Shown one piece after another: positions 55,808-63,412 of a stretch of 64,000 nt of DNA. The first letter of the stretch is position 1; each line of letters begins with the position of its first letter. A model generated the notes under the pieces. It worked only from the letters and a program-made list of their open reading frames with translations. It made no database searches and had not been told where the DNA came from. Source of the stretch: Rhizobium sp. C1 (GTDB lineage: Bacteria; Pseudomonadota; Alphaproteobacteria; Rhizobiales; Rhizobiaceae). Where the stretch lies: the NCBI RefSeq assembly GCF_021026335.1, contig NZ_JAJNCY010000001.1, forward strand, positions 558,001 to 622,000, given 5' to 3'. The position numbers and the translations under genes are program-made.

Positions 55808-56227
55808 TTGAGTGAGACTATCGAACTTAGCAAGTACGTCCTTTCTGAAGACGAGGAGTTCATGAACCCCAATCAGCAGGCTTATTTCCGAGCCAAGCTG
55901 ATCAACTGGAAGAATGAAATTCTCCGCGAAGCGCGCGAGACGCTCGATCACCTCGCAGAAGAAAGCGCAAATCATCCCGATCTCGCCGATCGTGCCTCCT
56001 CCGAAACCGACCGTGCCATCGAGTTGCGCGCTCGCGATCGCCAGCGCAAGTTGATTTCCAAGATCGACGCTGCTCTGCTTCGGATCGAAGACGGCACCTA
56101 TGGTTACTGCGAGGAAACGGGCGAACCGATCGGGCTGAAGCGCCTGGACGCGAGGCCGATCGCCACGCTGTCGATCGAGGCGCAGGAGCGTCACGAGCGT
56201 CGCGAGAAGGTCTATCGCGACGAGTGA
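55808..56227 (+). CDS. dksA: RNA polymerase-binding transcription factor DksA
   Basis: 139-residue DksA, which binds the RNA polymerase secondary channel and, with ppGpp, adjusts rRNA and stress promoters. It has a coiled-coil N-terminal part, with SEDEEFMNPNQQAYF typical of the family, and a C-terminal zinc-finger region YGYCEETGEPIGLKRLDARP. The finger keeps only one cysteine, so zinc binding is unlikely, as known for alphaproteobacterial DksA. The start is TTG at 55808, preceded by AGGAG (55796-55800) at 7 bases; the upstream ATG at 55787 would add a non-conserved segment. It reads divergently from the SixA-like gene. Confidence 0.92.
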   Translation: MSETIELSKYVLSEDEEFMNPNQQAYFRAKLINWKNEILREARETLDHLAEESANHPDLADRASSETDRAIELRARDRQRKLISKIDAALLRIEDGTYGYCEETGEPIGLKRLDARPIATLSIEAQERHERREKVYRDE

Positions 56228-56344
56228 TCGTTCTGGTCGCAGGAATTGACGAGATTGCTTGCAGGCAGGGCCTGCGGCAGGATTACGCCTCGCGCGGATC
56301 TCGATCCGGAGCGGGGCGCATTTGTTGAAGGATACAGGTTTCCC

Positions 56345-56665
56345 ATGCCCAAGCTGACAATCATCGCGTTCGACGGAACGCCTTTCGAAATTGATGCGCA
56401 GTCCGGTTCGACGGTCATGGAAAATGCCGTTCGCAACTCGGTGCCGGGCATTGAGGCCGAATGCGGCGGCGCCTGTGCCTGTGCCACCTGTCATGTCTAT
56501 GTCGACGAGGCGTGGTCCGAGAAGGTTGGTTCGCCCGAGCCGATGGAAGAGGACATGCTTGATTTCGCCTTCGATGTGCGCCCCACATCGCGGCTTTCCT
56601 GTCAGATCAAGATGTCGGATGCTTTTGACGGCCTCGTCGTACGCGTGCCTGAAAAGCAGGCCTGA
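56345..56665 (+). CDS. 2Fe-2S ferredoxin (ISC/adrenodoxin type)
   Basis: 106-residue ferredoxin. Cluster cysteines are C40, C46 and C49 (CGGACACATC, spacing C-x5-C-x2-C) and C86 (LSCQI), the vertebrate-type/ISC pattern. The start at 56345 is chosen because the family begins with [10 protein letters not shown]; 33 open codons upstream are not supported. It lies downstream of dksA on the same strand (117-base gap). It likely passes electrons in Fe-S biogenesis or to a P450/hydroxylase. Confidence 0.9.
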   Translation: MPKLTIIAFDGTPFEIDAQSGSTVMENAVRNSVPGIEAECGGACACATCHVYVDEAWSEKVGSPEPMEEDMLDFAFDVRPTSRLSCQIKMSDAFDGLVVRVPEKQA

Positions 56666-56756
56666 CCTCAGGCGCTACTTTGCACACTCCGCGCTCACGT
56701 CACGTTCTCAGGCATGGTCGACGAAGAGGCTACTCCGACCGTTCATTGAATGGGAT

Positions 56757-56793
56757 AAAAAAAGCCTCGCTTGCGGATACCGTCAAGCGAGGC
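56757..56793 (-). terminator. Rho-independent terminator on the minus strand
   Basis: GCCTCGCTTG (56764-56773) and CAAGCGAGGC (56784-56793) form a perfect 10-bp stem with a 10-base loop. On the minus strand it is followed by seven T's (A-run 56757-56763). Nothing matching follows on the plus strand, so it ends a minus-strand transcript. Confidence 0.8.
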
Positions 56794-57107
56794 CAGGCGG
56801 GCGCGCCAGGGGCGAGGGAGGATGCGCCCTGTCGTCTGTAGGACGCGCGCCAGGAGAAGGTTGAATGTCCCGGATCCGACGCCGCCTTTTCCCCTCGCGG
56901 CCGTCAGATCGAATGTGTAAATGCGATATCCCGCAAACCGTCCTAGGGAGTGATCAAGCTCCCTCAAACTCTGACGCAAGTCTGACGCGCGGCCTCAACC
57001 AAACTGAAACACGACGGCTCATCCGTCTCAAAATCAGGCGCCTCAGCGCCGGTCCGTCTTCTCTGGCGCTGGCTCGGTGGCCGCGCGGACGTTGGATAGA
57101 GATCAAT

Positions 57108-57123
57108 GTAACTCAGGAGTTAC
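57108..57123. promoter_or_regulatory. Perfect palindrome in gene-free region (operator candidate)
   Basis: GTAACTC-AG-GAGTTAC, a perfect 7+7 inverted repeat, with a further GTAACTT half-site at 57135-57141. It resembles a binding site of a dimeric regulator, but no regulated gene starts nearby. Confidence 0.35.
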
Positions 57124-57389
57124 GTCTTTGCCACTGTAACTTTTGCAGGGTGATTGCCTGTTGGCAGAGTCTGCTTCGCGCAAGTTTCGTCAGTGCGGCA
57201 GAGAATTGCGACTATGGATCGTCGCGCCTGTCATGAAGCAGACCAAGACCGAGGCAAGCTGACCAGCTGACCGGAGGCGCATCCAGATTTATACAGTTTA
57301 GAGGTTTCGCTTGTGCAGTCCGGCCGAGGCGCCGGCGGGAATCTGCAAAGGGGCAGAATTCGCGTTCAGCTGGCTGGCTGGCGTCCGGT

Positions 57390-58037
57390 TCACTTTGCGG
57401 CGCTGGCCTGCATCTGCGCCTGACGTTCCTTGATGAGGCGCATGATACGGGCTTCGAAATTGGCCATCTCGACGCGATCGAAGCGCTGCTGGTCTTCGTC
57501 GTGCAGGGCAATCTGCTCATCGGTCGTTCGTGTGACCAGAGCCTGCATTTCCTCGCAGGTTTTCTGGGGAGGCAGCGATTTCAGCGCCTGTTCCATCTGG
57601 CGCGCATGCTGGGTGGCGATTTCGGCGTGGCGCTCCTCGTGGCGATGGATGTCCCCGGCCAGTGAATCCCACAGAACGGCAAGACCCAGCGGCGCGCCGG
57701 CGCGGTTCTTCCAGTTGGGAAGTATGAGCCGTAGGTTCAGGTTCACGCGCGCGGCCGCGACCGAGCAGCGCCCCTTCGTTTCGCTATACTTGATATCGCC
57801 GGAGAACTTGATCTGGGCGGCACCCGGGTGGCGCGCCATGCCGCCGACCTTCGGGCCATTGCGCATCAGGGCATTGTCGAGTTCGGAGGCTGTCCTGCCG
57901 CTGACGCTGAAATAGACGGTGGATTTGCGGATGCTTGGATCGGCTTTGGCAAGCGAGGCCAGCGCGACAAGACCGCACAGGACGGTTCCAAGAAAGGCCA
58001 AGACGCGCCAAGACGCCCACACCGACACAAAGTTCAT
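57390..58037 (-). CDS. DUF922-family zincin-like exported protein
   Basis: 215-residue protein from the ATG at 58037 (GGGAG about 10 bases upstream). An N-terminal hydrophobic segment (about 10-32) serves as signal or anchor. The DUF922 core carries a zinc-protease motif HEERH (in HRHEERHAEIA) after IHRHE, then a helical Gln/Arg-rich C-terminus. The frame is open 20 codons further upstream but without ribosome site. Likely a periplasmic metallopeptidase; substrate unknown. It reads toward the gene-free region with the minus-strand terminator. Confidence 0.8.
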   Translation of the reverse strand: MNFVSVWASWRVLAFLGTVLCGLVALASLAKADPSIRKSTVYFSVSGRTASELDNALMRNGPKVGGMARHPGAAQIKFSGDIKYSETKGRCSVAAARVNLNLRLILPNWKNRAGAPLGLAVLWDSLAGDIHRHEERHAEIATQHARQMEQALKSLPPQKTCEEMQALVTRTTDEQIALHDEDQQRFDRVEMANFEARIMRLIKERQAQMQASAAK

Positions 58038-58182
58038 GCGCGCAAGCTCCCGTTTCGAAAGTTCCCGTTCATTGTCTTTGGGCCGAGCTTGATGCATAGC
58101 GAGGTTGAGAGCAATAAAAAAAGCAATAGAGGTCGCGATTCCGCCTCAGGTGTTGCGAAAGTATTAAGGGCGGAGATCAGGG

Positions 58183-59043
58183 ATGCAGGACCGAGCCTTT
58201 TTCGAACCGCGTGAATGGTCGCTGGCGCATGGGCGCTCTCTGGTTTTGGGGCCGCGCGGTCTGATCATGGCAATCGTCAATGTCACGCCGGATTCGTTTT
58301 CCGATGGCGGGCGTTTCGAGACCGGAGAGGCGGCGGTCGCGCAAGCGCTGCGCCTGGCTGAAGCGGGCGCGCATATCCTCGATATCGGCGGCGAATCGAC
58401 GCGACCGGGAGCGGCCGCGGTGGATGGCGCGGAAGAGCGGAGCCGGATCCTGCCGGTCATCGAGGCGCTTGTCCAACGGTTTGGCGGCGCGGGGCCGGTC
58501 ATCTCGGTCGATACCTACCGGGCCGAAACGGCTGAGGCTGCGCTGAACGCCGGCGCGCATATTGTCAACGATGTCTGGGGGCTAACGCGCGAGCCCGAGA
58601 TTGCGTCCGTCGCCGCGCGGCATGGCGCAGGCGTCTGCATCATGCATACGGGGCGGGGACGGGCGGTTCTGTCCGATGCGATCGAGGATCAGCTGGCGTT
58701 TTTCGCCCGCTCGCTCGAGATTGCGGATGCGGCGGGCATTGCGCGTGGGAGCATCGTGCTTGATCCGGGCTTCGGCTTTGCCAAGGAGACGGCGGCGATC
58801 AATATCGAGTTGATGCGGCGGTTTGGTGCGTTGCATGGTCTGGGGCTGCCGCTTCTGGCAGGCACCTCGCGCAAGCGCTTTCTTGGTGACATTACCGGGC
58901 AGACGGTGGCGGCGGAGCGGGATGTGGCGACGGCGGCCACCAGTGCGATCCTGCGGCTTGCCGGCGCCAGCGTGTTCAGGGTGCATGATGTCGCAAGCAG
59001 CAGGGATGCGCTTGCCGTGGCGGATGCTATGATTGCGTCTTGA
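58183..59043 (+). CDS. folP: Dihydropteroate synthase
   Basis: 286-residue folate-pathway enzyme that joins p-aminobenzoate to hydroxymethyl-dihydropterin diphosphate; it is the target of sulfonamides. Motifs: IVNVTPDSFSDGG, DIGGESTRPGA, the NDVWG strand and GTSRKRF near the C-terminus. Length and TIM-barrel order are normal. It is the first gene of folP-folB-folK; 56 bases separate it from folB. Confidence 0.95.
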   Translation: MQDRAFFEPREWSLAHGRSLVLGPRGLIMAIVNVTPDSFSDGGRFETGEAAVAQALRLAEAGAHILDIGGESTRPGAAAVDGAEERSRILPVIEALVQRFGGAGPVISVDTYRAETAEAALNAGAHIVNDVWGLTREPEIASVAARHGAGVCIMHTGRGRAVLSDAIEDQLAFFARSLEIADAAGIARGSIVLDPGFGFAKETAAINIELMRRFGALHGLGLPLLAGTSRKRFLGDITGQTVAAERDVATAATSAILRLAGASVFRVHDVASSRDALAVADAMIAS

Positions 59044-59099
59044 ATTGGGGGCGGCGATCTGCAACGCACGATCCACCACGCGCCGAAAGGGATGAACCG

Positions 59100-59465
59100 G
59101 TGAAGCACTATACGATCTACATGAAGAACTGCGCGTTCTTCGCCCGTCACGGTTTCTTCGACGAGGAGGCCTTTCTCGGACAGCGCTTCTTTGTCGACGC
59201 CCGGCTGGATGTCGAGGCGGACGCGCCACTTCAGGACGACAAGCTGGACGGCACCGTCGATTACGGCGTGGCCTTCAAGGTGATCGAATCGGTCGTGCTG
59301 GGGCAGCGGCGCTATCTCATCGAGGCGCTGGCGGCCGACATTGCCACCGGGCTGACGGAGAAGTTTCCCCACATCAAGCGCGCCGAGATCACGGTGCGCA
59401 AGCCGAATGCGCCGGTCCCGGGCGTGCTCGACTATGTCGAAGTGACGGTGACGCATGTCCCCTGA
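59100..59465 (+). CDS. folB: Dihydroneopterin aldolase
   Basis: 121-residue enzyme that converts 7,8-dihydroneopterin to hydroxymethyl-dihydropterin and glycolaldehyde. Motifs: FFARHGFFDEE near residue 15, VDYGVAF, and EALAADIATG with the family's conserved Glu. The start is GTG at 59100 (AAGGGATG upstream); the frame is open to 59040 without family residues. It overlaps folK by 11 bp and is translationally coupled. Confidence 0.94.
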   Translation: MKHYTIYMKNCAFFARHGFFDEEAFLGQRFFVDARLDVEADAPLQDDKLDGTVDYGVAFKVIESVVLGQRRYLIEALAADIATGLTEKFPHIKRAEITVRKPNAPVPGVLDYVEVTVTHVP

Positions 59466-59979
59466 GCCTGGTGTTCGGCGGGCCAATCTCGGGCTTGGCG
59501 GAAACATCGGAGATCCTGCGGCCAATATGGCGGCGGCGCTCAGGATGATCGACGCCCGCGCGGATTGCCGCGTCGTCACCGTCTCGCGGCTTTACCGGAC
59601 GCCCCCCTGGGGCAAGACGGATCAGGACTGGTTCTTCAACGCCTGCGCGCTGATCGAGACGAGCCTGTCGCCGGAAGCGCTTCTCGATCTCTGTCTCGGT
59701 CTCGAGAAGGAGATGAACCGTGTGCGTATCGAGCGCTGGGGGCCACGCACACTCGATATCGATATTCTGACCTATGAAGGTGTGACGAGCGACGCAGAGC
59801 GGCTGCTGCTGCCGCATCCCCGAATTGTCGAGCGCGCCTTCGTGCTGCAGCCGCTTTGCGATTATGCGCCGGATACGGTGATCGCAAAGCAAAACGCCCG
59901 CGACCTTCTGACAAAGGTTGACGCGGGCGGTATTGAGCCGGTCTCGAAAGACGGCAACTGGTGGCAGGCTCTGGCCTGA
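59455..59979 (+). CDS. folK: Hydroxymethyl-dihydropterin pyrophosphokinase
   Basis: 174-residue HPPK that transfers diphosphate from ATP to 6-hydroxymethyl-dihydropterin. N-terminal ANLGLGGNIGD, YRTPPWG, and the signature RWGPRTLDIDIL (metal aspartates) are clear. C-terminal VLQPLCDYAPD follows. It starts 11 bp inside folB. The three fol genes form a folate operon ending here. Confidence 0.94.
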   Translation: MSPEPGVRRANLGLGGNIGDPAANMAAALRMIDARADCRVVTVSRLYRTPPWGKTDQDWFFNACALIETSLSPEALLDLCLGLEKEMNRVRIERWGPRTLDIDILTYEGVTSDAERLLLPHPRIVERAFVLQPLCDYAPDTVIAKQNARDLLTKVDAGGIEPVSKDGNWWQALA

Positions 59980-59986
59980 CCGACTG

Positions 59987-60238
59987 TCACCCGAGACGGA
60001 TGCGCACCGGACGGCGGCCGTTCGGGGCGGTCGTGTAGAGGTGGATCTGCGTCCGCGGCTGCGCGCTGCGCCAAGCGCGGGCGCCGTGGCTCAGGAGCAT
60101 GGACACGAGATCGCGGGTGCGCGCCTTGCCACCGGCACCAGCCAGCCGCATGGCCGCTTCGTGCAGCGGATGCAGCATGTTGCGGAAGGGACGCAGGGCA
60201 TTGGTTTCGTTGCCCTGGAAGTTTTCGTTCATCGACAT
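59987..60238 (-). CDS. Small conserved rhizobial protein of unknown function
   Basis: 83-residue basic protein from the ATG at 60238 with GAGG 7 bases upstream. No signal peptide or membrane segment. It begins NENFQGNETNALRPFRNMLHPLHE and ends in a basic stretch. The frame is open 47 codons further upstream, rich in Pro/Arg and unlikely coding. It ends seven bases from the convergent folK stop. Function unknown. Confidence 0.55.
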   Translation of the reverse strand: MSMNENFQGNETNALRPFRNMLHPLHEAAMRLAGAGGKARTRDLVSMLLSHGARAWRSAQPRTQIHLYTTAPNGRRPVRIRLG

Positions 60239-60388
60239 GACAGGCCTCGTACGCAGTAAAAATCGAGGGTAAGCCGCGGACTTGCGGGCTCCCGGGTCGT
60301 TGATGGTCCGGCGGCGCGGCGGTGGATTGTCGCGACGCGGGAGGTTGTCGGTGCGGCCGTGATGTTGTTTCGCACCCAATTCATCGGT

Positions 60389-61984
60389 CTACTCCAGGCT
60401 TGCCCAGCAGCTGATGCCGCGGCGCTTGAGCGCCTTGCAGGCATTCACTGCCGAATCCTGGCCGCGGAAGCCGCTGAAGCGAGCGCGGTAGACCTTGGCG
60501 CCGTCAGACATTGCTGCAACCGTATAGGGGTCGGCGGAACGCAATACCTTGCCGCCTTTGGCCTTTGCCTTGTCGAGAAGACCCTCTGCGAGTTCCTTGC
60601 TCGGCGCTGCGCCAACCTGAATGGTCCAGCCCTTGTCCTTGGAAGAGCGCGAGGTGGAGGCTGTGGTCACCTGATCCACACCGTCTTCATCCTCGTCATC
60701 CTTGGACTTGGCGACTTCCTTTTCCTTCTCGACCTTTTTCTTTTCGGCCTTGGTTTCGGACTTGATCAGCGTTTCGGCCTTCTGGGCGGCAAACGCCGTC
60801 CGGACTTCGGTGCTGTCTTCATCTTCATTCTTCGACTTTTCGAAGGGCGAGGGCTTCCTCGGCGTAACGCGCGGTGCGTCGCCAAAAGCCTGATCGATGC
60901 GGTTGATCTCTGCGGCAGGCTCTGCTGCCGGCGCCGGGACTGCGACGGGTGGCAGATCCGAATTGCTGGCCGAGGCGACTTCCACCGGGGTGGAGGCCAT
61001 GGAGGCTGCAGAACGGACAGGCGCCGGGATTTCGACGGCGCTCGGTGCTGCGGCGGGTGCAGAGCGGGCAATCACATAGTTGCCGCGACCGCTGGAAGAG
61101 AGCGGCAGGTAGCGCTTCACAAGCTGGGTGACGCGCGAATCGCGGGCACCGGCCGAACGTTCTCCCAGAACGACAACGACGATGGAATGACCATCGGCCA
61201 CCGCCGACGTTGCGAGGTTGGAGCCGGCGGCGCGCGTATAGCCCGTCTTGATGCCGTCAACGCCGGCCACGCGGCCGAGCAGATGGTTGTGGTTGCCGAT
61301 CACCTGCTTGCCGAAGCGGAAGGACCGGACCGAGAAGTAGCTGTAATATTGCGGGAAGTGCTGACGCAGTGCGATGCCGAGGACCGCCTGGTCGCGCGCC
61401 GTCGTCACCTGACGGTCGTCAGGCAGACCGTTCGGATTGACGTAGATCGTGTTGCGCATGCCGAGCGAACGAGCCTTCGCCGTCATCATCTTGCCGAAGT
61501 TCGGAACGGAACCGCCGAGCGTTTCTGCAAATGCCCAGGCCACGTCGTTGGCCGAGCGGGTGACGAGGGCGAGAATGCCCTGTTCGACCGTAAAGGTGCC
61601 GCCGGCGCGGACGCCGAGCTTGGTCGGAGCCTGTCCTGCTGCCGTGGCCGACATGGTGATGGGTGTCGATTTGGTCAGCTTGCCGGAATTCAGCGCTTCG
61701 AAGACGAGATAGAGCGTCATCATTTTCGTCAGCGACGCGGGGTAACGCAGGCCGCCTGAATCCTGATTGTACAGCACTTTGCCCGTGTTGGCATCAATGA
61801 CAATGCCGGCCTGCTTGGCTGCATAGGCGGTGCTGGCGGCAAAAAACGTGCCTGCAATGATCGCGACGACGATCTTCCGGAACAATCCGACGAAGTTGCC
61901 GGCTGTAGAACGTTTTTTCTGGGAGTTTTTCAGCATTGCCACTTTTTTACTCTTACGATTGCTCACCTGTTTAGCCGGCGCCAT
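60389..61984 (-). CDS. D-alanyl-D-alanine carboxypeptidase with SPOR-like C-terminus
   Basis: 531-residue penicillin-binding protein of the S11/DacA family. Active-site motifs: SLTK (SxxK), SAND (SxN) and IKTG (KTG), within about residues 60-310. A hydrophobic signal lies at about 34-58. After the catalytic domain comes a Pro/Ala/Glu/Lys-rich linker and a C-terminal SPOR-like domain (WTIQVGAAPSKELAEGLLDKA then VYRARFSGFRGQDSA) that binds denuded glycan. It trims peptidoglycan stem peptides. An ATG at 61936 is an alternative start that would begin just before the signal; 61984 has GAGGAGGG immediately upstream. Confidence 0.9.
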   Translation of the reverse strand: MAPAKQVSNRKSKKVAMLKNSQKKRSTAGNFVGLFRKIVVAIIAGTFFAASTAYAAKQAGIVIDANTGKVLYNQDSGGLRYPASLTKMMTLYLVFEALNSGKLTKSTPITMSATAAGQAPTKLGVRAGGTFTVEQGILALVTRSANDVAWAFAETLGGSVPNFGKMMTAKARSLGMRNTIYVNPNGLPDDRQVTTARDQAVLGIALRQHFPQYYSYFSVRSFRFGKQVIGNHNHLLGRVAGVDGIKTGYTRAAGSNLATSAVADGHSIVVVVLGERSAGARDSRVTQLVKRYLPLSSSGRGNYVIARSAPAAAPSAVEIPAPVRSAASMASTPVEVASASNSDLPPVAVPAPAAEPAAEINRIDQAFGDAPRVTPRKPSPFEKSKNEDEDSTEVRTAFAAQKAETLIKSETKAEKKKVEKEKEVAKSKDDEDEDGVDQVTTASTSRSSKDKGWTIQVGAAPSKELAEGLLDKAKAKGGKVLRSADPYTVAAMSDGAKVYRARFSGFRGQDSAVNACKALKRRGISCWASLE

Positions 61985-62165
61985 CCCTCCTCGACGCCAT
62001 TGGGAGGACACTAACCGGATAGCGTTACCAATCGGTTTATGATGAATGGCGCGTTTACGAGTTTGCTCAAATTCTCGGGAAAAAGCGGGCGCGGAACGCA
62101 CCCAAACGGTGGCGCCGGCGGTGCGGGCCTCCGGTTCGAAAAGTGCGGATTCAATGGGGGCGGAT

Positions 62166-62885
62166 TCAGCTGGCGAGATGGGCGGCGGCGTAAGCGCGTA
62201 CAGCGTCGTCGAGCCGCTTCCAGTCTTTCAGGAGATTTGCAGAGAATCGGTACTGAACGCTGAGGTCGGACCCGGCGATGACGTCGCGCTGGCAGTCCGC
62301 TCCCGTCGATTGGGACGGGGATGCGGGCAGGACGCAGCGCACGGCATAGGGTTCCGCGCCGCCGTTCGGATCGGTCAGCAGAACTTCGTCGCCGTAACCG
62401 GACCCCTGACGGAATCGGTGCAGCGACAGGCCAGCCGGGCCCTGTTCGGCCGGGCCGTCGAACAGCCGCGAATAGATCGGGCCCACTCGGCCGGACATGT
62501 CGCGGGTCATGATCGACTGGGACATTTGCAGGAATATCAGCGAGGTAGCATCGGAGATGTCGAAGAAGCGGTGGGCGCTTGCGGCATCGTAGCCCTTCAT
62601 TTCCGGCCATTGCAGAGCGAGATTTATCTGCTCCTGCTTGCCGGAGAATCGCTGCTCGGGAAAGCGGATGACGTTTTGCGGAAGGCTCAGCCGGTCTGGG
62701 CCGATCGTGATGTCGACCGGCGCAGTGCTGGCGGAATATTCACCGACGGCGATGCGCTTGCCATACCATTTGCCGGCAAGGCTGAGGCCGACGGTGAGCG
62801 AGCCCAGAATGATCGCGCCGATGACTGTCTTGCGCACGAGACCGGCGGAGAGGACCGGCGCCGAATCGATCATGTCCTGTGCCAT
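62166..62885 (-). CDS. Membrane-anchored exported protein of unknown function
   Basis: 239-residue protein from the ATG at 62885. A single hydrophobic segment (about 20-42) precedes a soluble part with two cysteines (AVRCVLP, ADCQRDV) that could pair. The type II-like topology puts the bulk in the periplasm. It resembles conserved rhizobial proteins without a known function. It lies upstream of the carboxypeptidase gene on the same strand (181-base gap), hinting at envelope work. Confidence 0.6.
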   Translation of the reverse strand: MAQDMIDSAPVLSAGLVRKTVIGAIILGSLTVGLSLAGKWYGKRIAVGEYSASTAPVDITIGPDRLSLPQNVIRFPEQRFSGKQEQINLALQWPEMKGYDAASAHRFFDISDATSLIFLQMSQSIMTRDMSGRVGPIYSRLFDGPAEQGPAGLSLHRFRQGSGYGDEVLLTDPNGGAEPYAVRCVLPASPSQSTGADCQRDVIAGSDLSVQYRFSANLLKDWKRLDDAVRAYAAAHLAS

Positions 62886-63010
62886 CTCTGCACGCCCCTT
62901 GTTGACGCGCCGGCCCTTTGTCCCGTTGCGGGGCGGGTCTGGTCCGAAAGAACACAGAAAATCGCGGCACGTTTCTTGCTCGCTCAACCCTGTTGGAATA
63001 GGGTTAACAA

Positions 63011-63343
63011 ATGATGAATTTCGCCGATCTTGTATTGTGTTTGTTGACCGGATTCGCCGTTCCGCTGGCGCTGTGCGGCTTTGTCGTTCAGGGGGGTGGG
63101 CTTTATGCCGCCGCCGAGCGAGGCGCGGGGTCCGAGGGGCGCCTCGGCCGCTTGTTCGTCTTCTGGTCTTCGGCGATGATCTGCGGTCCGGGCCTGTTTG
63201 CGACCCGGCTTGTCGAAGGCTGGCGGTCAGGCGAGGAAACGCCGGCCCAGCAGGCGACCGGATGGCTCGCGGCCGGCGGCTGGGCCGCGCTTTACGGCTA
63301 TGTCGTCCTGAACCTCGTGCGGCTGGCCTTCAACCTTCACTGA
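63011..63343 (+). CDS. Small membrane protein of unknown function
   Basis: 110-residue protein with three hydrophobic stretches (about 8-30, 45-62, 82-105), a PLALCGFVVQGGGLYAAAER segment and no signal cleavage site. It is divergent from the 62166-62885 gene and convergent with the transglutaminase-like protease gene. A family name was not recognised with confidence. Confidence 0.6.
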   Translation: MMNFADLVLCLLTGFAVPLALCGFVVQGGGLYAAAERGAGSEGRLGRLFVFWSSAMICGPGLFATRLVEGWRSGEETPAQQATGWLAAGGWAALYGYVVLNLVRLAFNLH

Positions 63344-63364
63344 CGCCGAAAACCCTGAAACTGA

Positions 63365-63390
63365 AAACGCGGCCCTGTGAGGCCGCGTTT
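63365..63390. terminator. Bidirectional terminator between convergent genes
   Basis: AAACGCGGCC (63365-63374) and GGCCGCGTTT (63381-63390) form a perfect 10-bp stem with a 6-base loop, with A's on the left and T's on the right, 22 bases after each convergent stop. Confidence 0.8.
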
Positions 63391-63412
63391 CCCATGCTCG
63401 CTGGGGAACGGT

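Larger units (their letters stand above)
56666..57389. other. Gene-free region with minus-strand terminator and palindrome
   Basis: 724 bases in which no reading frame has a ribosome site or family motif. It carries a strong minus-strand terminator (56757-56793), a CTCCC/GGGAG inverted repeat (56945-56964) and a perfect palindrome at 57108-57123. A minus-strand small RNA ending at about 56757 would fit. It could instead be the long 3' end of the DUF922 gene transcript. Confidence 0.5.

Noticed and set aside
56865-57236. 123-codon plus-strand frame in the gene-free region
   Set aside because: No ribosome binding site, no family similarity, and it runs through the palindrome; composition is not protein-like.
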